DNA of 64,000 nt from Pararhizobium sp. YC-54 (GTDB lineage: Bacteria > Pseudomonadota > Alphaproteobacteria > Rhizobiales > Rhizobiaceae), in the NCBI RefSeq assembly GCF_025847205.1, contig NZ_JAOYTH010000010.1, forward strand, positions 186,001-250,000, in the 5' to 3' direction. Each line of letters opens with the position of its first letter. Position 1 is the first letter of the stretch. Under the pieces are notes generated by a model. It did no database searches. It had not been told where the DNA came from and was given only the letters and a program-made list of their open reading frames with translations. A program made the translations under genes and the position numbers. Shown here in pieces: positions 9,444-17,722 of the stretch.

Positions 9444-10703
9444 TTATTTGCTCGCGAGGAACTTCTGTTGAGCCTTGGTCATGTATTCAGCCCATTGCTT
9501 GGCCATTTCCTCCGGTGTGATATCGCCGAGCATGGCTTCCTGGCTGGTCTTGATCGCCATGGAATCCTTGAAGAAGGCGAATTCTTCCAGATAGGTCGGC
9601 ATCACGGTCGGGATAGCGTCCTTGTCGGCCAGTTCCTCGAACCAGCCCTTGAACTGGTCCGTGGCGAAGAAGGGATCCTTCTCGGCGGACTTGAGCGCCG
9701 GCAGGGCGCCGATCTTCTTGTTCCACTCGATATTGCCTTCCGGCCCTTCGAGCGTGGCGATCAGCTTCCAGGACAGGTCCTTGTTGGCGCTGGCCGACAT
9801 CATCGACCAGCCGGCAAAGCCGATGGTCGGGAAGGTCTTGCCGGACGGACCCTTCGGCATGGTGGTGACGCCGTAATCGGCCGCATCCATGCGCTCGGCG
9901 ATGGCGATCAAGGCGTCGGGATCCTGGTCGAGCATCGCGCAGGTGCCGGTGTAGAAGCCGGCGACGATCTCGTTGAAGCCCCAGTTGACGCTGTCCTTCG
10001 GCGCATAGCCGTTCTTGTAGAGATCGGTCAGCCAGGTGAAGCCCTTGACCCAGCCTTCTTCGCTGAACTTCGATGTGCCGTCAGCATTGAAGTAGGTATT
10101 GTCTCCGGCCATGGTGGCACCAAACATCATCCAGCCGTTGAGGCCGCCCGGACCGCCGCGCATGCAATAGGCATATTTGCCCGGCAGCTTCTTGATTTTT
10201 TCGGCGGCGGCGACGAAGTCATCCATCGTCTTCGGCGGGCCGTCGACGCCGGCTTCGGCGAAGATTTTCTTGTTGTAGAACATGGCGCGCAGATAGAAGC
10301 CGTAAGGCAGCATATAGGCGGTGTCCTTGACGTCGCGGCCAAGCTCGAGCGCGCGATCCGTCAGTTCCGGCGTCTGGTCCCAGGTCTTGAGGTAAGGCTC
10401 GAGGCTTTCGAGCATGCCGTTATTGGCATAAAGCGACAGCCAGGTATCGGGCATTTCCATCACGTCGGGAATTTCACCGGCAGAAACCATGGTGGCGAAC
10501 TTCTGGAAGGCTTCGCCCCAGGGCAGCGAGATGATCTCGACCGTCGTGCCGGGGTTGGCGGCTTCGAACTTGGCGACGATCGACTTCAGGGTTTCGGTGC
10601 GCTCGGGGCTGGTGATGACTTCCACCAGCTTCAGCTTGGTATCGGCAAGGGCGGTGCCCGCCATCAGCGTGGCGACCACGGTCGCCGCAATCAGTTTCCT
10701 CAT
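9444..10703 (-). CDS. Extracellular solute-binding protein, family 1 (carbohydrate type)
   Basis: This is the periplasmic receptor of the importer. The 419-residue protein begins with a signal peptide (MRKLIAATVVATLMAGTALA, cleavage before DTKLK) and continues with the family 1 pattern LKSIVAKFEAANPGTTVEII and GEIPDVMEMPDTWLSLYANN. AAGGGA lies seven bases before the ATG. The gene follows the PLP enzyme gene by 44 bases and is followed by a hairpin and two permease genes. CUT1 receptors usually bind oligosaccharides, polyols or glycerol-3-phosphate. The co-transcribed PLP enzyme suggests an amino- or sulfur-bearing ligand here, but that is inference. Confidence 0.93.
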   Translation of the reverse strand: MRKLIAATVVATLMAGTALADTKLKLVEVITSPERTETLKSIVAKFEAANPGTTVEIISLPWGEAFQKFATMVSAGEIPDVMEMPDTWLSLYANNGMLESLEPYLKTWDQTPELTDRALELGRDVKDTAYMLPYGFYLRAMFYNKKIFAEAGVDGPPKTMDDFVAAAEKIKKLPGKYAYCMRGGPGGLNGWMMFGATMAGDNTYFNADGTSKFSEEGWVKGFTWLTDLYKNGYAPKDSVNWGFNEIVAGFYTGTCAMLDQDPDALIAIAERMDAADYGVTTMPKGPSGKTFPTIGFAGWSMMSASANKDLSWKLIATLEGPEGNIEWNKKIGALPALKSAEKDPFFATDQFKGWFEELADKDAIPTVMPTYLEEFAFFKDSMAIKTSQEAMLGDITPEEMAKQWAEYMTKAQQKFLASK

Positions 10704-10747
10704 TTTCGTTTCCCTTTTATTGTTGGTTTAAGTTGCTTGCTGTCGTG

Positions 10748-11920
10748 TCAGCCTGCCGAGGCGGCATTAATTGCCGCTTCGATATCGCTCCAGAGGGCCT
10801 CCGTTCCCTCCAGGCCGACATGGAGCCGTACCGACCGCGGACTGATGCCGAAGGCGACCGCGGAATTGGGTTGTGCTTTTTGCGAAAGGACGACTTCGCC
10901 CGGCACGATCAGGCTTTCATGCCCGCCCCAGCTGACACCGAGCTTGAACAGCTCAAGATGGTCGCAGAAGGTGCGGACATTGATGCCCTCCTTGAAGATG
11001 AAGGAAAACAGGCCGGACGTGCCCTTGAGGCCGGGTGCCAGCTGGTTGGCAAGGCCGGGATAACAAACGGTTTCGACCGCGTCATGCGCCTGCAACCGCT
11101 TGGCGACGGCGACTGCGGACTGCTCGTGCGCCTTCATGCGGATCGGCAATGTGCGCATGCCGCGGATCAACAGCCATGCATCGAAGGGCGACAGCTTGCC
11201 GCCGAGATAGGGGTAGGCTTCCGAGCGTATCCGGCCGATCAGTTCCTTCGAGCCTGCAACGACGCCGGCGACGACATCGCTGTGGCCGCCGAGATATTTC
11301 GATGCCGAATGGATGACCAGATCGACCCCGAGCGAGATCGGCTGCTGGAAAACCGGGCTTGCCCAGCTGTTGTCGATGGCGGAGATAATACCATGGCTCT
11401 TGGCAAGGGCTGCGAGGGCTGCGACGTCATGGGTCTGCATCACCCAACTGGTCGGGCTTTCCAGATAAAGCAGTTTTGCGCCGGGCAGGGCCTTGGCGAC
11501 CGCCTCCTCGTCGCGGCCATCGACATAGGTGACCTCGATGTTCATGCGCTTGAAGAACGTGCCAAAAAGGCGAAAAGCATCGGGATAGAGATGCTTGACG
11601 GCGACGATGCGGTCGCCGGGCTCGACGAAGGACAGCACCGTCGAGGAGATCGCCGACATGCCGCTGGCAAAGCCGATGGCATCTTCCGCGCCCTCGAGTT
11701 TCGCCAGCATGTCCTCGAATATCCGCACGGTGGGGTTCAGGCCGCGCGTATAGATCGGCCGGATCTTTTCGCCGCGATAGGAGGCGACCATGTCGTCATA
11801 GTCGGTGAAGGTGAACAGCGACGTCTGCACGATCGGCGGCACGACGGCGTCATAGGCATTGCTCACGTCGTGGGCGACGATGAGGGAGGCTTCTTCGAAC
11901 GGATCGAACCCGTTGCTCAT
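10748..11920 (-). CDS. Cys/Met metabolism PLP-dependent enzyme (cystathionine lyase/synthase-like)
   Basis: The 390-residue protein belongs to the trans-sulfuration fold type I family. The PLP lysine is K208 in SASKYLGGHSDV. Other conserved segments are YTRGLNPTVRIFEDMLAKLEG (phosphate-side loop), the glycine-rich GFASGMSAISS, and ESPTSWVMQTHDV with the cofactor Asp in AIDNSWASPVFQQP. Family members act as cystathionine beta- or gamma-lyases, methionine gamma-lyase or sulfhydrylases, and the sequence alone does not separate these. The start overlaps the GntR stop by four bases, and the ABC binding-protein gene follows at 44 bases. A catabolic carbon-sulfur or similar elimination on an imported substrate fits better than core biosynthesis. 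Confidence 0.88.
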   Translation of the reverse strand: MSNGFDPFEEASLIVAHDVSNAYDAVVPPIVQTSLFTFTDYDDMVASYRGEKIRPIYTRGLNPTVRIFEDMLAKLEGAEDAIGFASGMSAISSTVLSFVEPGDRIVAVKHLYPDAFRLFGTFFKRMNIEVTYVDGRDEEAVAKALPGAKLLYLESPTSWVMQTHDVAALAALAKSHGIISAIDNSWASPVFQQPISLGVDLVIHSASKYLGGHSDVVAGVVAGSKELIGRIRSEAYPYLGGKLSPFDAWLLIRGMRTLPIRMKAHEQSAVAVAKRLQAHDAVETVCYPGLANQLAPGLKGTSGLFSFIFKEGINVRTFCDHLELFKLGVSWGGHESLIVPGEVVLSQKAQPNSAVAFGISPRSVRLHVGLEGTEALWSDIEAAINAASAG

Positions 11921-12636
11921 TTGGACATTTCCTTGATGTCTTCCTCGACGATCGCGAGGATTTTTAGTGTTTCGGTACGGGCGGCTTCAGGGTCCTGCCC
12001 CGCGATGGCGTTGAACAGCGTGCGGTGGAACGGAAAGGAGCGGCGGGCGAAATCCGGCCGATCGAAAGGCTTTTCCCAGAAGCGTTCGAAAGCGCCGCGC
12101 ATCTGTTCAAGCAGCTGCTTGAACAGCGGATTGTGGGTGGCGTCATAGATGGCCAGATGGAAGGCGAGGTCTTCCGGGCCCGATGTGCCCTTGGAGAGAT
12201 GCACGCGCTCCATCTCGTTGAGCTTTTCCTCGATCACCGTCAGGTCTTCGGCCGTGCGCATGCGGGCCGCGACCATGCCGGCTTCCGCCTCGATGCCGCG
12301 GCGGACTTCCAGCGTTTTCAGCAGAACGTCACGCAGATGCGTCGTTTCCAGTGACAGCGGCATGTGGACGGTGGTGCCGGAGATCGGCTTGAGCAGATAG
12401 GTGCCGCTGCCCTTGCGGGCTTCGACGACACCGAGCGCCTGAAAATGGCGGATGACTTCGCGGATGGTCGAACGGCCGACGGCAAGTGCCGTCATCAGCT
12501 CGCGTTCGGCCGGAAGCCGGTCGCCGGGGGCGAGGTTGGAGCGCTGGATGTAATCGGCAAGCGCTGCCGTCACCTGTTGCGCCCGGTCGGCCGGGGGCAG
12601 GGGGGCAAGTGCTGCTCTTGCATCCTTGTGCTTCAT
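11917..12636 (-). CDS. GntR/FadR-family transcriptional regulator
   Basis: The protein (about 239 aa) has an N-terminal winged helix (QVTAALADYIQRSNLAPGDRLPAERELMTALAVGRSTIREVIRHF) and a C-terminal all-helical FCD ligand domain (DVLLKTLEVRRGIEAEAGMV and DLAFHLAIYDATHNPLFKQLL, with the metal-type His). I chose the ATG at 12636 because GGAAAG lies close upstream. In-frame ATGs at 12660 and 12690 lack good sites and would overlap the candidate operator. It is the first gene of its own operon, so autoregulation of the PLP enzyme and importer genes is likely. Confidence 0.9.
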   Translation of the reverse strand: MKHKDARAALAPLPPADRAQQVTAALADYIQRSNLAPGDRLPAERELMTALAVGRSTIREVIRHFQALGVVEARKGSGTYLLKPISGTTVHMPLSLETTHLRDVLLKTLEVRRGIEAEAGMVAARMRTAEDLTVIEEKLNEMERVHLSKGTSGPEDLAFHLAIYDATHNPLFKQLLEQMRGAFERFWEKPFDRPDFARRSFPFHRTLFNAIAGQDPEAARTETLKILAIVEEDIKEMSK

Positions 12637-12663
12637 CGTCCGCTTTCCAGCTGAAACCATAAT

Positions 12664-12674
12664 TGGTCTGACAT
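12664..12674 (-). promoter_or_regulatory. Candidate FadR/GntR-type operator
   Basis: TGGTCTGACAT matches the family consensus tnGTnnnACna at all fixed positions but the last. It lies 28 bases upstream of the chosen GntR start, where it could block transcription of the regulator-enzyme-importer unit. The assignment rests on a short match and position only. Confidence 0.45.
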
Positions 12675-12869
12675 CTGAGCAATAATGCAAATCGGAAGAG
12701 ACCCGTCAAGGGGCAGATAATGGTTTCGGCACTGCATTCAGATGAGCTGACACGACGACACCGAACGGGATCGTTGAAATGGCGTCCTGCCTGCTGATGC
12801 GGTAAACTGGCCGGGTGAAATTATTCCATCGCGCCGGAGTGTTCCTGCGCTTGAAACGGCAGGTGCGAG

Positions 12870-13523
12870 ATGTCATTCGCAAACCGCAAGGACGCAGGCG
12901 CCAGACTGGCCGCCGCATTGGCAGGCTATCGCGGGAAATGCCCGATCGTGATTGCGCTTCCGCGTGGCGGCGTGGTCGTCGCTGCCGAAATTGCCAAATC
13001 GCTTGATGCGCCGCTGGACCTGCTCCTCGTCCAGAAGATAGGCGTACCGTTTCAGCCGGAGCTTGCGATGGGGGCAATCGTCGATGGACCAGAGCCAACC
13101 ATCGTTCGCAACGAAAACGTCATCCGGCAGGTGGAAATCCACGACGCGGAGTTTTCTGCGATATGCATGGCGCAACAGGCGGAGATCGACCGGCGCAAAC
13201 GGCTCTATCTCGGCGATCGCAACAACGTCCCTCTCGCCGGGCGGGTGGTCATCGTCGTCGATGATGGCATCGCGACCGGCTCCACCGTCAAGGCGGCGCT
13301 CAAGGCCATTCGAAAACAAGGGCCGCAGGAACTGGTGCTGGCCGTTCCGGTTGCGCCGGCCGGATCCCTTGAAGAGTTGGAAAGAGACGTTGATGCACTC
13401 ATCTGTCTCGAAGCGCCGTTCTTCTTCCGCGCTGTCGGGCATTTTTACGCTGATTTTCGCCAGGTGAGCGATGCGGAGGTTATTTCCGCGCTGGAGGCTG
13501 CCAATCAGAGTGGGGCAGCGTAG
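12870..13523 (+). CDS. Phosphoribosyltransferase-like protein
   Basis: The 217-residue protein has a type I PRTase fold. The PRPP-binding loop is VVIVVDDGIATGSTVKAALK, with the two acidic residues followed by the Thr/Gly loop, and the opening IVIALPRGGVVVAAEIAKSL is the typical beta-strand/PPi-loop region. Proteins of this group are often found alone or near dienelactone hydrolase-like proteins, and their substrate is mostly unknown. The gene is divergent from the GntR operon and converges on a LysR gene. AGGTG precedes the ATG. It is not a standard purine or pyrimidine salvage enzyme by length and pattern. Confidence 0.8.
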   Translation: MSFANRKDAGARLAAALAGYRGKCPIVIALPRGGVVVAAEIAKSLDAPLDLLLVQKIGVPFQPELAMGAIVDGPEPTIVRNENVIRQVEIHDAEFSAICMAQQAEIDRRKRLYLGDRNNVPLAGRVVIVVDDGIATGSTVKAALKAIRKQGPQELVLAVPVAPAGSLEELERDVDALICLEAPFFFRAVGHFYADFRQVSDAEVISALEAANQSGAA

Positions 13524-13592
13524 CAACTGCGGTCCGGTGTTTGGCGGGGTTCGCAGTGAACAGGTGATACATTCACTGGAAGAATGCACCGG

Positions 13593-14579
13593 TTAGGCTC
13601 TCCCAAGCTCCGGGCCTGCAATCCCCGGCGGATAGGTCCGCTCGGTGAGCGGCACGGCCGCGATGGCGGCGAGCAGCCGGTCGATCAGCAAAGTCTCCGC
13701 CCGGCTGCCGCGTGCGGAACGCTTGGTGACCAGATAGACATCGGCAGCCGGCGGGTTTTCATAGGGTGGCAATTGCCACAATTGCCGCGCCTCGATGTCG
13801 GCTGTCACCACATGGATGGGCAGGGGGCCGAAGCCGAAACCGACCTTGATGAGGCGCTTGACCTCTTCGAGATTGGTGAAGAGCCCGAGCACCGGTCCGT
13901 TGAAATTCTCCCGTTGCCGCAGGCGGGCGACCGGTGCCAGGGCGCCGCCGAGCTGATCCGTCTTGAAGGAGACGTAGTCCAGGGCGGCGAGCTCGGTGAT
14001 ATCGGTCTCGCGTTTGCCGAACAGCGGGTGACCGGGCGCACAGAAGAAGCCGAAATGCTCGCGGTAAAGCACTGTATAGTCGAGCTCCGGGTGTTTTTCA
14101 TGGGCGAGGCAGATGCCAAGGCAGGATTCACCGGACAGAACGTTATCGATGACCGTCTGGCTGGCGGAAACCGTGGTCGAGAAACTGACGCGCGGAAAGG
14201 TTCTGTGGAAATCGGCGAGGAAACGGTCGAGGAAAGGGCATTCGATATGACTGGCAAACGCCATCTCGACATGACCGGTGATCAGATCCGGATCGTCCTT
14301 GACGAGATCGGGAAGGCCGGTGACGATCGAGAACATCGTCAGGCATTCGGCGTACAGCCGTTCGCCCGCCGGCGTCATCCGGAAGTGACTGGAGGAGCGG
14401 TCGATCAGCCGGCAGGCCATGTGCTCTTCGAGGCGGCGCAACGCGTTGCTGATGGTCGGCTGCTTCAGCGACAGCCGGTTGCCCGCCGCCGTCAGGCTCT
14501 TTTCCTCGACGATCACCGTGAAGGTGCGCAAAAGGTTCCAGTCGATCTCCCAGACAAAGCGGCGTCGCGGACTGGCCAT
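13593..14579 (-). CDS. LysR-family transcriptional regulator
   Basis: The 328-residue protein has the LysR winged helix at the N-terminus (DWNLLRTFTVIVEEKSLTAAGNRLSLKQPTISNALRRLEEH) and a periplasmic-binding-like effector domain after residue 100. It is divergent from the dimethylformamidase-like operon, with about 107 bases between the two chosen starts. A perfect inverted repeat lies right at the LysR end of that gap. It is the likely activator of the divergent operon and its own repressor, the usual LysR arrangement. Confidence 0.92.
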   Translation of the reverse strand: MASPRRRFVWEIDWNLLRTFTVIVEEKSLTAAGNRLSLKQPTISNALRRLEEHMACRLIDRSSSHFRMTPAGERLYAECLTMFSIVTGLPDLVKDDPDLITGHVEMAFASHIECPFLDRFLADFHRTFPRVSFSTTVSASQTVIDNVLSGESCLGICLAHEKHPELDYTVLYREHFGFFCAPGHPLFGKRETDITELAALDYVSFKTDQLGGALAPVARLRQRENFNGPVLGLFTNLEEVKRLIKVGFGFGPLPIHVVTADIEARQLWQLPPYENPPAADVYLVTKRSARGSRAETLLIDRLLAAIAAVPLTERTYPPGIAGPELGRA

Positions 14580-14588
14580 GGGTCACCT

Positions 14589-14605
14589 CATTCATTTGAT
14601 GAATG
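14589..14605. promoter_or_regulatory. Candidate LysR operator, 17-bp perfect palindrome
   Basis: CATTCAT-TTG-ATGAATG is a perfect inverted repeat with 7-base arms and contains the T-N11-A core expected for LysR proteins. It begins 10 bases upstream of the LysR start codon and lies 82 bases upstream of the first gene of the divergent operon. Confidence 0.6.
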
Positions 14606-14686
14606 CTGATCCTTCACCTAATGTATTTGTCGGGCCAAGTCCATTGTGGTTTGATCATCGTCACCGGAGATCCAGCGAGGCGTTAC

Positions 14687-16324
14687 GTGACGGACAGAAC
14701 CCAGATTTTCCCCGATTTCGGGTTGAGCCCTGAGCAACGGCACCAGGCCGTGCGCGGTCACTATTACGAATATCCGGGCATGGACGGCGCCCGCGGCGAG
14801 ATCTGGTGCTACACGCGATCCTATGCCTATGCACCCGGCGCGACGGTGGACCTGCATATCAGCTCGACAGCGCCTTCCTGCCGGCTGGAGATCGTTCGCG
14901 ACGGTGCGCAGCAAATCAGCGTTTTCGGCACCGACGATATCGCCACGGTCTGGCAGGAAACGCCCGATCAGGTCTCCGTCATCGGCTGCGGCTGGGAGCC
15001 GGCCTTCACCTTTACGGTCCATGACAGCTGGCCATCCGGCGCTTACCGCATCACGCTGACGGCTAAGGGACGCGACGGCAAGCCGATCCAGTGTCACCAT
15101 CTGATCATCGTTTTGCCGAAGGCCGGCCGAAAACCTGGCCGTATCCTGCAGGTCGCCGCCACCGGCACCTGGACCGCCTATAACACCTGGGGCGGATCGA
15201 ACCACTATCAGGGCATCACCGGCCCCAATCGCGACAAGTATGCGACCACGGTCAGCATCGAACGGCCGCTCTGCCGCGGTTTCGTCGTACTGCCGCCGGA
15301 TGCGCCGCGCGTGCCGCTGGAGATGAGCCTGCCGCCGGGCACGATACCGCGTTATCCGCATATGGAATGGGCCTTTGCCAACGGCTATTCGAAGAAATAT
15401 ACCTCGTCCGGCTGGGCAAGCTATGACAGCCAGTTCTTCCGCTGGGCCGAGCGTGAGGGGTACGGCGTCGATCTCGCCAGCCAGCATGAACTGCACTACA
15501 ACCCCGGCATTCTGAATGACTATGACTGCGTCGTCTTTGTCGGCCATGACGAATACTGGACCTGGGAAATGCGCGATGCCGTCGATGCCTATGTCGACCA
15601 GGGCGGGCGCGTCGCCCGTTTTGCCGGCAATTTCATGTGGCAGACGCGGCTGGAGGACGAGGGCCAGCGGCAGGTCTGCTACAAATATCTCGCGCGCAGG
15701 GAAGACCCGGCCTATCAGGGCGGCGACGTCACCCGCGCCACCAATTCCTGGGAAGCACCCGAAATCGGCCGCCCCGGCGCGCTGACCTTCGGGCTCAACG
15801 CCACCAATGGCGTCTATTCCGGTTGGGGCGGCTGTGCTCCGCGCGGCGTGCGCGGTTTCCCGATCTACCGGCCACGTCACTGGGCCTTTGCCGGAACCGG
15901 CCTGTTCTACGGCGATCTGCTCGGTGCCGACAGTCATATCTATGGCTACGAGGTCGATGGCCTGGCTTATGAAATCCGTTACGGCCTGCCTTATCCGACC
16001 GCCGATAGCGGCGCGCCTGAGGGGCTGGAAATCCTGGCTTTGGGCATGGCGAGCCAGGTCGAGGAAAGCGATATCCTGACGCGCGAAGACCTCTTCTTCG
16101 GTGACGAGGACGGACGCTTCATCGCCGAGACGCTCTATGGCGAGGCCAGCGACGAGAACATGGAAAAGGTTCGCTACAGCAATGGCATGATCGTCAACTT
16201 CAAGCGCGGCAAGGGCGAGGTTTTCCACGCCGGGACCTGCGAATGGGTGGCGGGCCTGTTGCGCAACGATAAGATGGTCGAGCGCGTCACCGCCAATGTG
16301 CTTAACCGCTATCTCAACCGATAA
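14687..16324 (+). CDS. N,N-dimethylformamidase large (beta) subunit-like protein
   Basis: The protein (about 545 aa) matches the large-subunit domain of N,N-dimethylformamidase. The marks are WTAYNTWGGSNHYQG, DLASQHELHYNPGIL, VVFVGHDEYWTWEMRDAVD, GGRVARFAGNFMWQTR and the end region FHAGTCEWVAGLL. Characterised family members hydrolyse formamide C-N bonds and need a small subunit. No small-subunit gene is visible here, so the substrate may differ. I chose the GTG at 14687 because AGCGAGG lies six bases upstream. The frame is open further upstream but would run through the LysR operator. It is the first gene of a five-gene operon. Confidence 0.85.
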   Translation: MTDRTQIFPDFGLSPEQRHQAVRGHYYEYPGMDGARGEIWCYTRSYAYAPGATVDLHISSTAPSCRLEIVRDGAQQISVFGTDDIATVWQETPDQVSVIGCGWEPAFTFTVHDSWPSGAYRITLTAKGRDGKPIQCHHLIIVLPKAGRKPGRILQVAATGTWTAYNTWGGSNHYQGITGPNRDKYATTVSIERPLCRGFVVLPPDAPRVPLEMSLPPGTIPRYPHMEWAFANGYSKKYTSSGWASYDSQFFRWAEREGYGVDLASQHELHYNPGILNDYDCVVFVGHDEYWTWEMRDAVDAYVDQGGRVARFAGNFMWQTRLEDEGQRQVCYKYLARREDPAYQGGDVTRATNSWEAPEIGRPGALTFGLNATNGVYSGWGGCAPRGVRGFPIYRPRHWAFAGTGLFYGDLLGADSHIYGYEVDGLAYEIRYGLPYPTADSGAPEGLEILALGMASQVEESDILTREDLFFGDEDGRFIAETLYGEASDENMEKVRYSNGMIVNFKRGKGEVFHAGTCEWVAGLLRNDKMVERVTANVLNRYLNR

Positions 16325-16345
16325 TTTCACCAAGAGCAGAGCATC

Positions 16346-17722
16346 ATGAACATCCAAGCCAATGAGCGGCCCGCATCCCATCTCTTCTACGTGACACGAC
16401 TGCGCCGGCCGCTGGTCGATCGCGCCGAGGGCATCTATGTCTGGACCAAGGACGGGCGGCGCTTCATCGACGGATCGAGCGGACCGATGGTCAGCAATAT
16501 CGGCCACGGCAATCGCCATGTCATCGAGGCGATGAAGCGGCAGATGGAGAAGACGAGCTTCGCCTATCGCCTGCATTTCGAGAACGAACCGGCCGAGGAG
16601 CTGGCCCGGCGGCTGGCTGGAAAAATGCCTGGCGACCTCGACCGGATCTTCTTCGTTTCCGGCGGCTCGGAAGCGGTGGAATCGGCGATCAAGCTGGCGC
16701 GGCAATGGGCGGTGGCGACCAACCAGCCGCAACGCTGGAAGGTGATCTGCCGGTTTCCGTCCTATCACGGCGGCACGATCGGCGCGCTTGGCGTGACCGG
16801 CGACCTGGCGCTGACTGAAACCTTTGCGCCGCAGATCCAGCCAATGCCGGTCATTCCGGCTCCAACAGCCTACCGCGACCGCGACAACCTGACGATGGAA
16901 CAACGCGGCCTGCGTTACGCCGACATGCTGGAGGAGAAAATCCTTTCCGAAGGTCCCGAAAGCGTTGTCGCCTTTATCATGGAGCCAATCGGCGGAGCGG
17001 CGACGGCAGCGCTGGTGGCGCCGGACAGCTATTTCGCGCGTATCCGCGAAATCTGCGACAAATACGGCATCCTCTTAATCCATGACGAGGTGATGAGCGG
17101 TGCTGCGCGCACCGGCAAATATCTCGGTGGCGATCACTGGAACTGCAAGCCGGATATCGTCACGCTGTCGAAGGGGATCGGCTCGGGCTATGCCGCACTC
17201 GGCGCCATGGCGGCTTCAGCAAAACTGGTGAAGCCGGTGCTCGACATGGGCGGCTTCCAGCATGGCTATACCTATGCCGGCAATCCGCTCGCCTGCGCCG
17301 CAGGCCTTGCGGTGCTCGAGGAGATGGAACGGCTCGGCGTCGAAGCCAATGCTGCCGCGATGGGCGAGCTGCTGAAATCCGAATTGGAAGGACTGGCCAA
17401 ACGCTTTCCGTTTATCGCAGGCGTGCGCGGCAAGGGTCTGCTGATCGGCGCCGATCTGGTGGCCGATCCTGTGACCTTCAAGCCCTTCGCGAAGGTGCAG
17501 GCGACCAACCAGCGGCTGCTCGACATCGCCTATGACAAGGGGCTGATCCTCTATTCCCGCCGTATCCGCGGCGATGGCTACGAAGCCGACAATCTGATTC
17601 TGGCGCCGCCGCTGATCATTACACCTGCGGAAATCGGTGAAATGGTTTCGGTTCTCGGCGACAGCTTCGAACAGTTGGCGCGCGAACTCGATCTCCCAAT
17701 CAGCAGCAACGGAAACGGCTGA
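16346..17722 (+). CDS. Class III aminotransferase (omega-amino acid/diamine type)
   Basis: The 458-residue protein is a fold type I PLP enzyme of subgroup II. The PLP lysine is K276 in VTLSKGIGSGYAALGAM. The phosphate-site segment is FVSGGSEAVESAIKLARQ, and the cofactor Asp lies in LLIHDEVMSG. Family members transfer terminal amino groups of putrescine, beta-alanine, taurine or similar amines to pyruvate or 2-oxoglutarate. It lies 21 bases after the amidase-like gene and abuts the BKACE gene, so the product is plausibly an aldehyde or beta-keto acid handled by that enzyme. Confidence 0.93.
   Translation: MNIQANERPASHLFYVTRLRRPLVDRAEGIYVWTKDGRRFIDGSSGPMVSNIGHGNRHVIEAMKRQMEKTSFAYRLHFENEPAEELARRLAGKMPGDLDRIFFVSGGSEAVESAIKLARQWAVATNQPQRWKVICRFPSYHGGTIGALGVTGDLALTETFAPQIQPMPVIPAPTAYRDRDNLTMEQRGLRYADMLEEKILSEGPESVVAFIMEPIGGAATAALVAPDSYFARIREICDKYGILLIHDEVMSGAARTGKYLGGDHWNCKPDIVTLSKGIGSGYAALGAMAASAKLVKPVLDMGGFQHGYTYAGNPLACAAGLAVLEEMERLGVEANAAAMGELLKSELEGLAKRFPFIAGVRGKGLLIGADLVADPVTFKPFAKVQATNQRLLDIAYDKGLILYSRRIRGDGYEADNLILAPPLIITPAEIGEMVSVLGDSFEQLARELDLPISSNGNG

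Noticed and set aside
13554..13578. CAGTGAA...TTCACTG inverted repeat between convergent genes
   Set aside because: Seven-base arms with an 11-base loop and low GC give a weak hairpin, and no U-tract follows.
14618..16903. Minus-strand open frame of more than 750 codons opposite the dimethylformamidase-like gene
   Set aside because: Antisense shadow with no motif. It spans two real genes and the gap between them.
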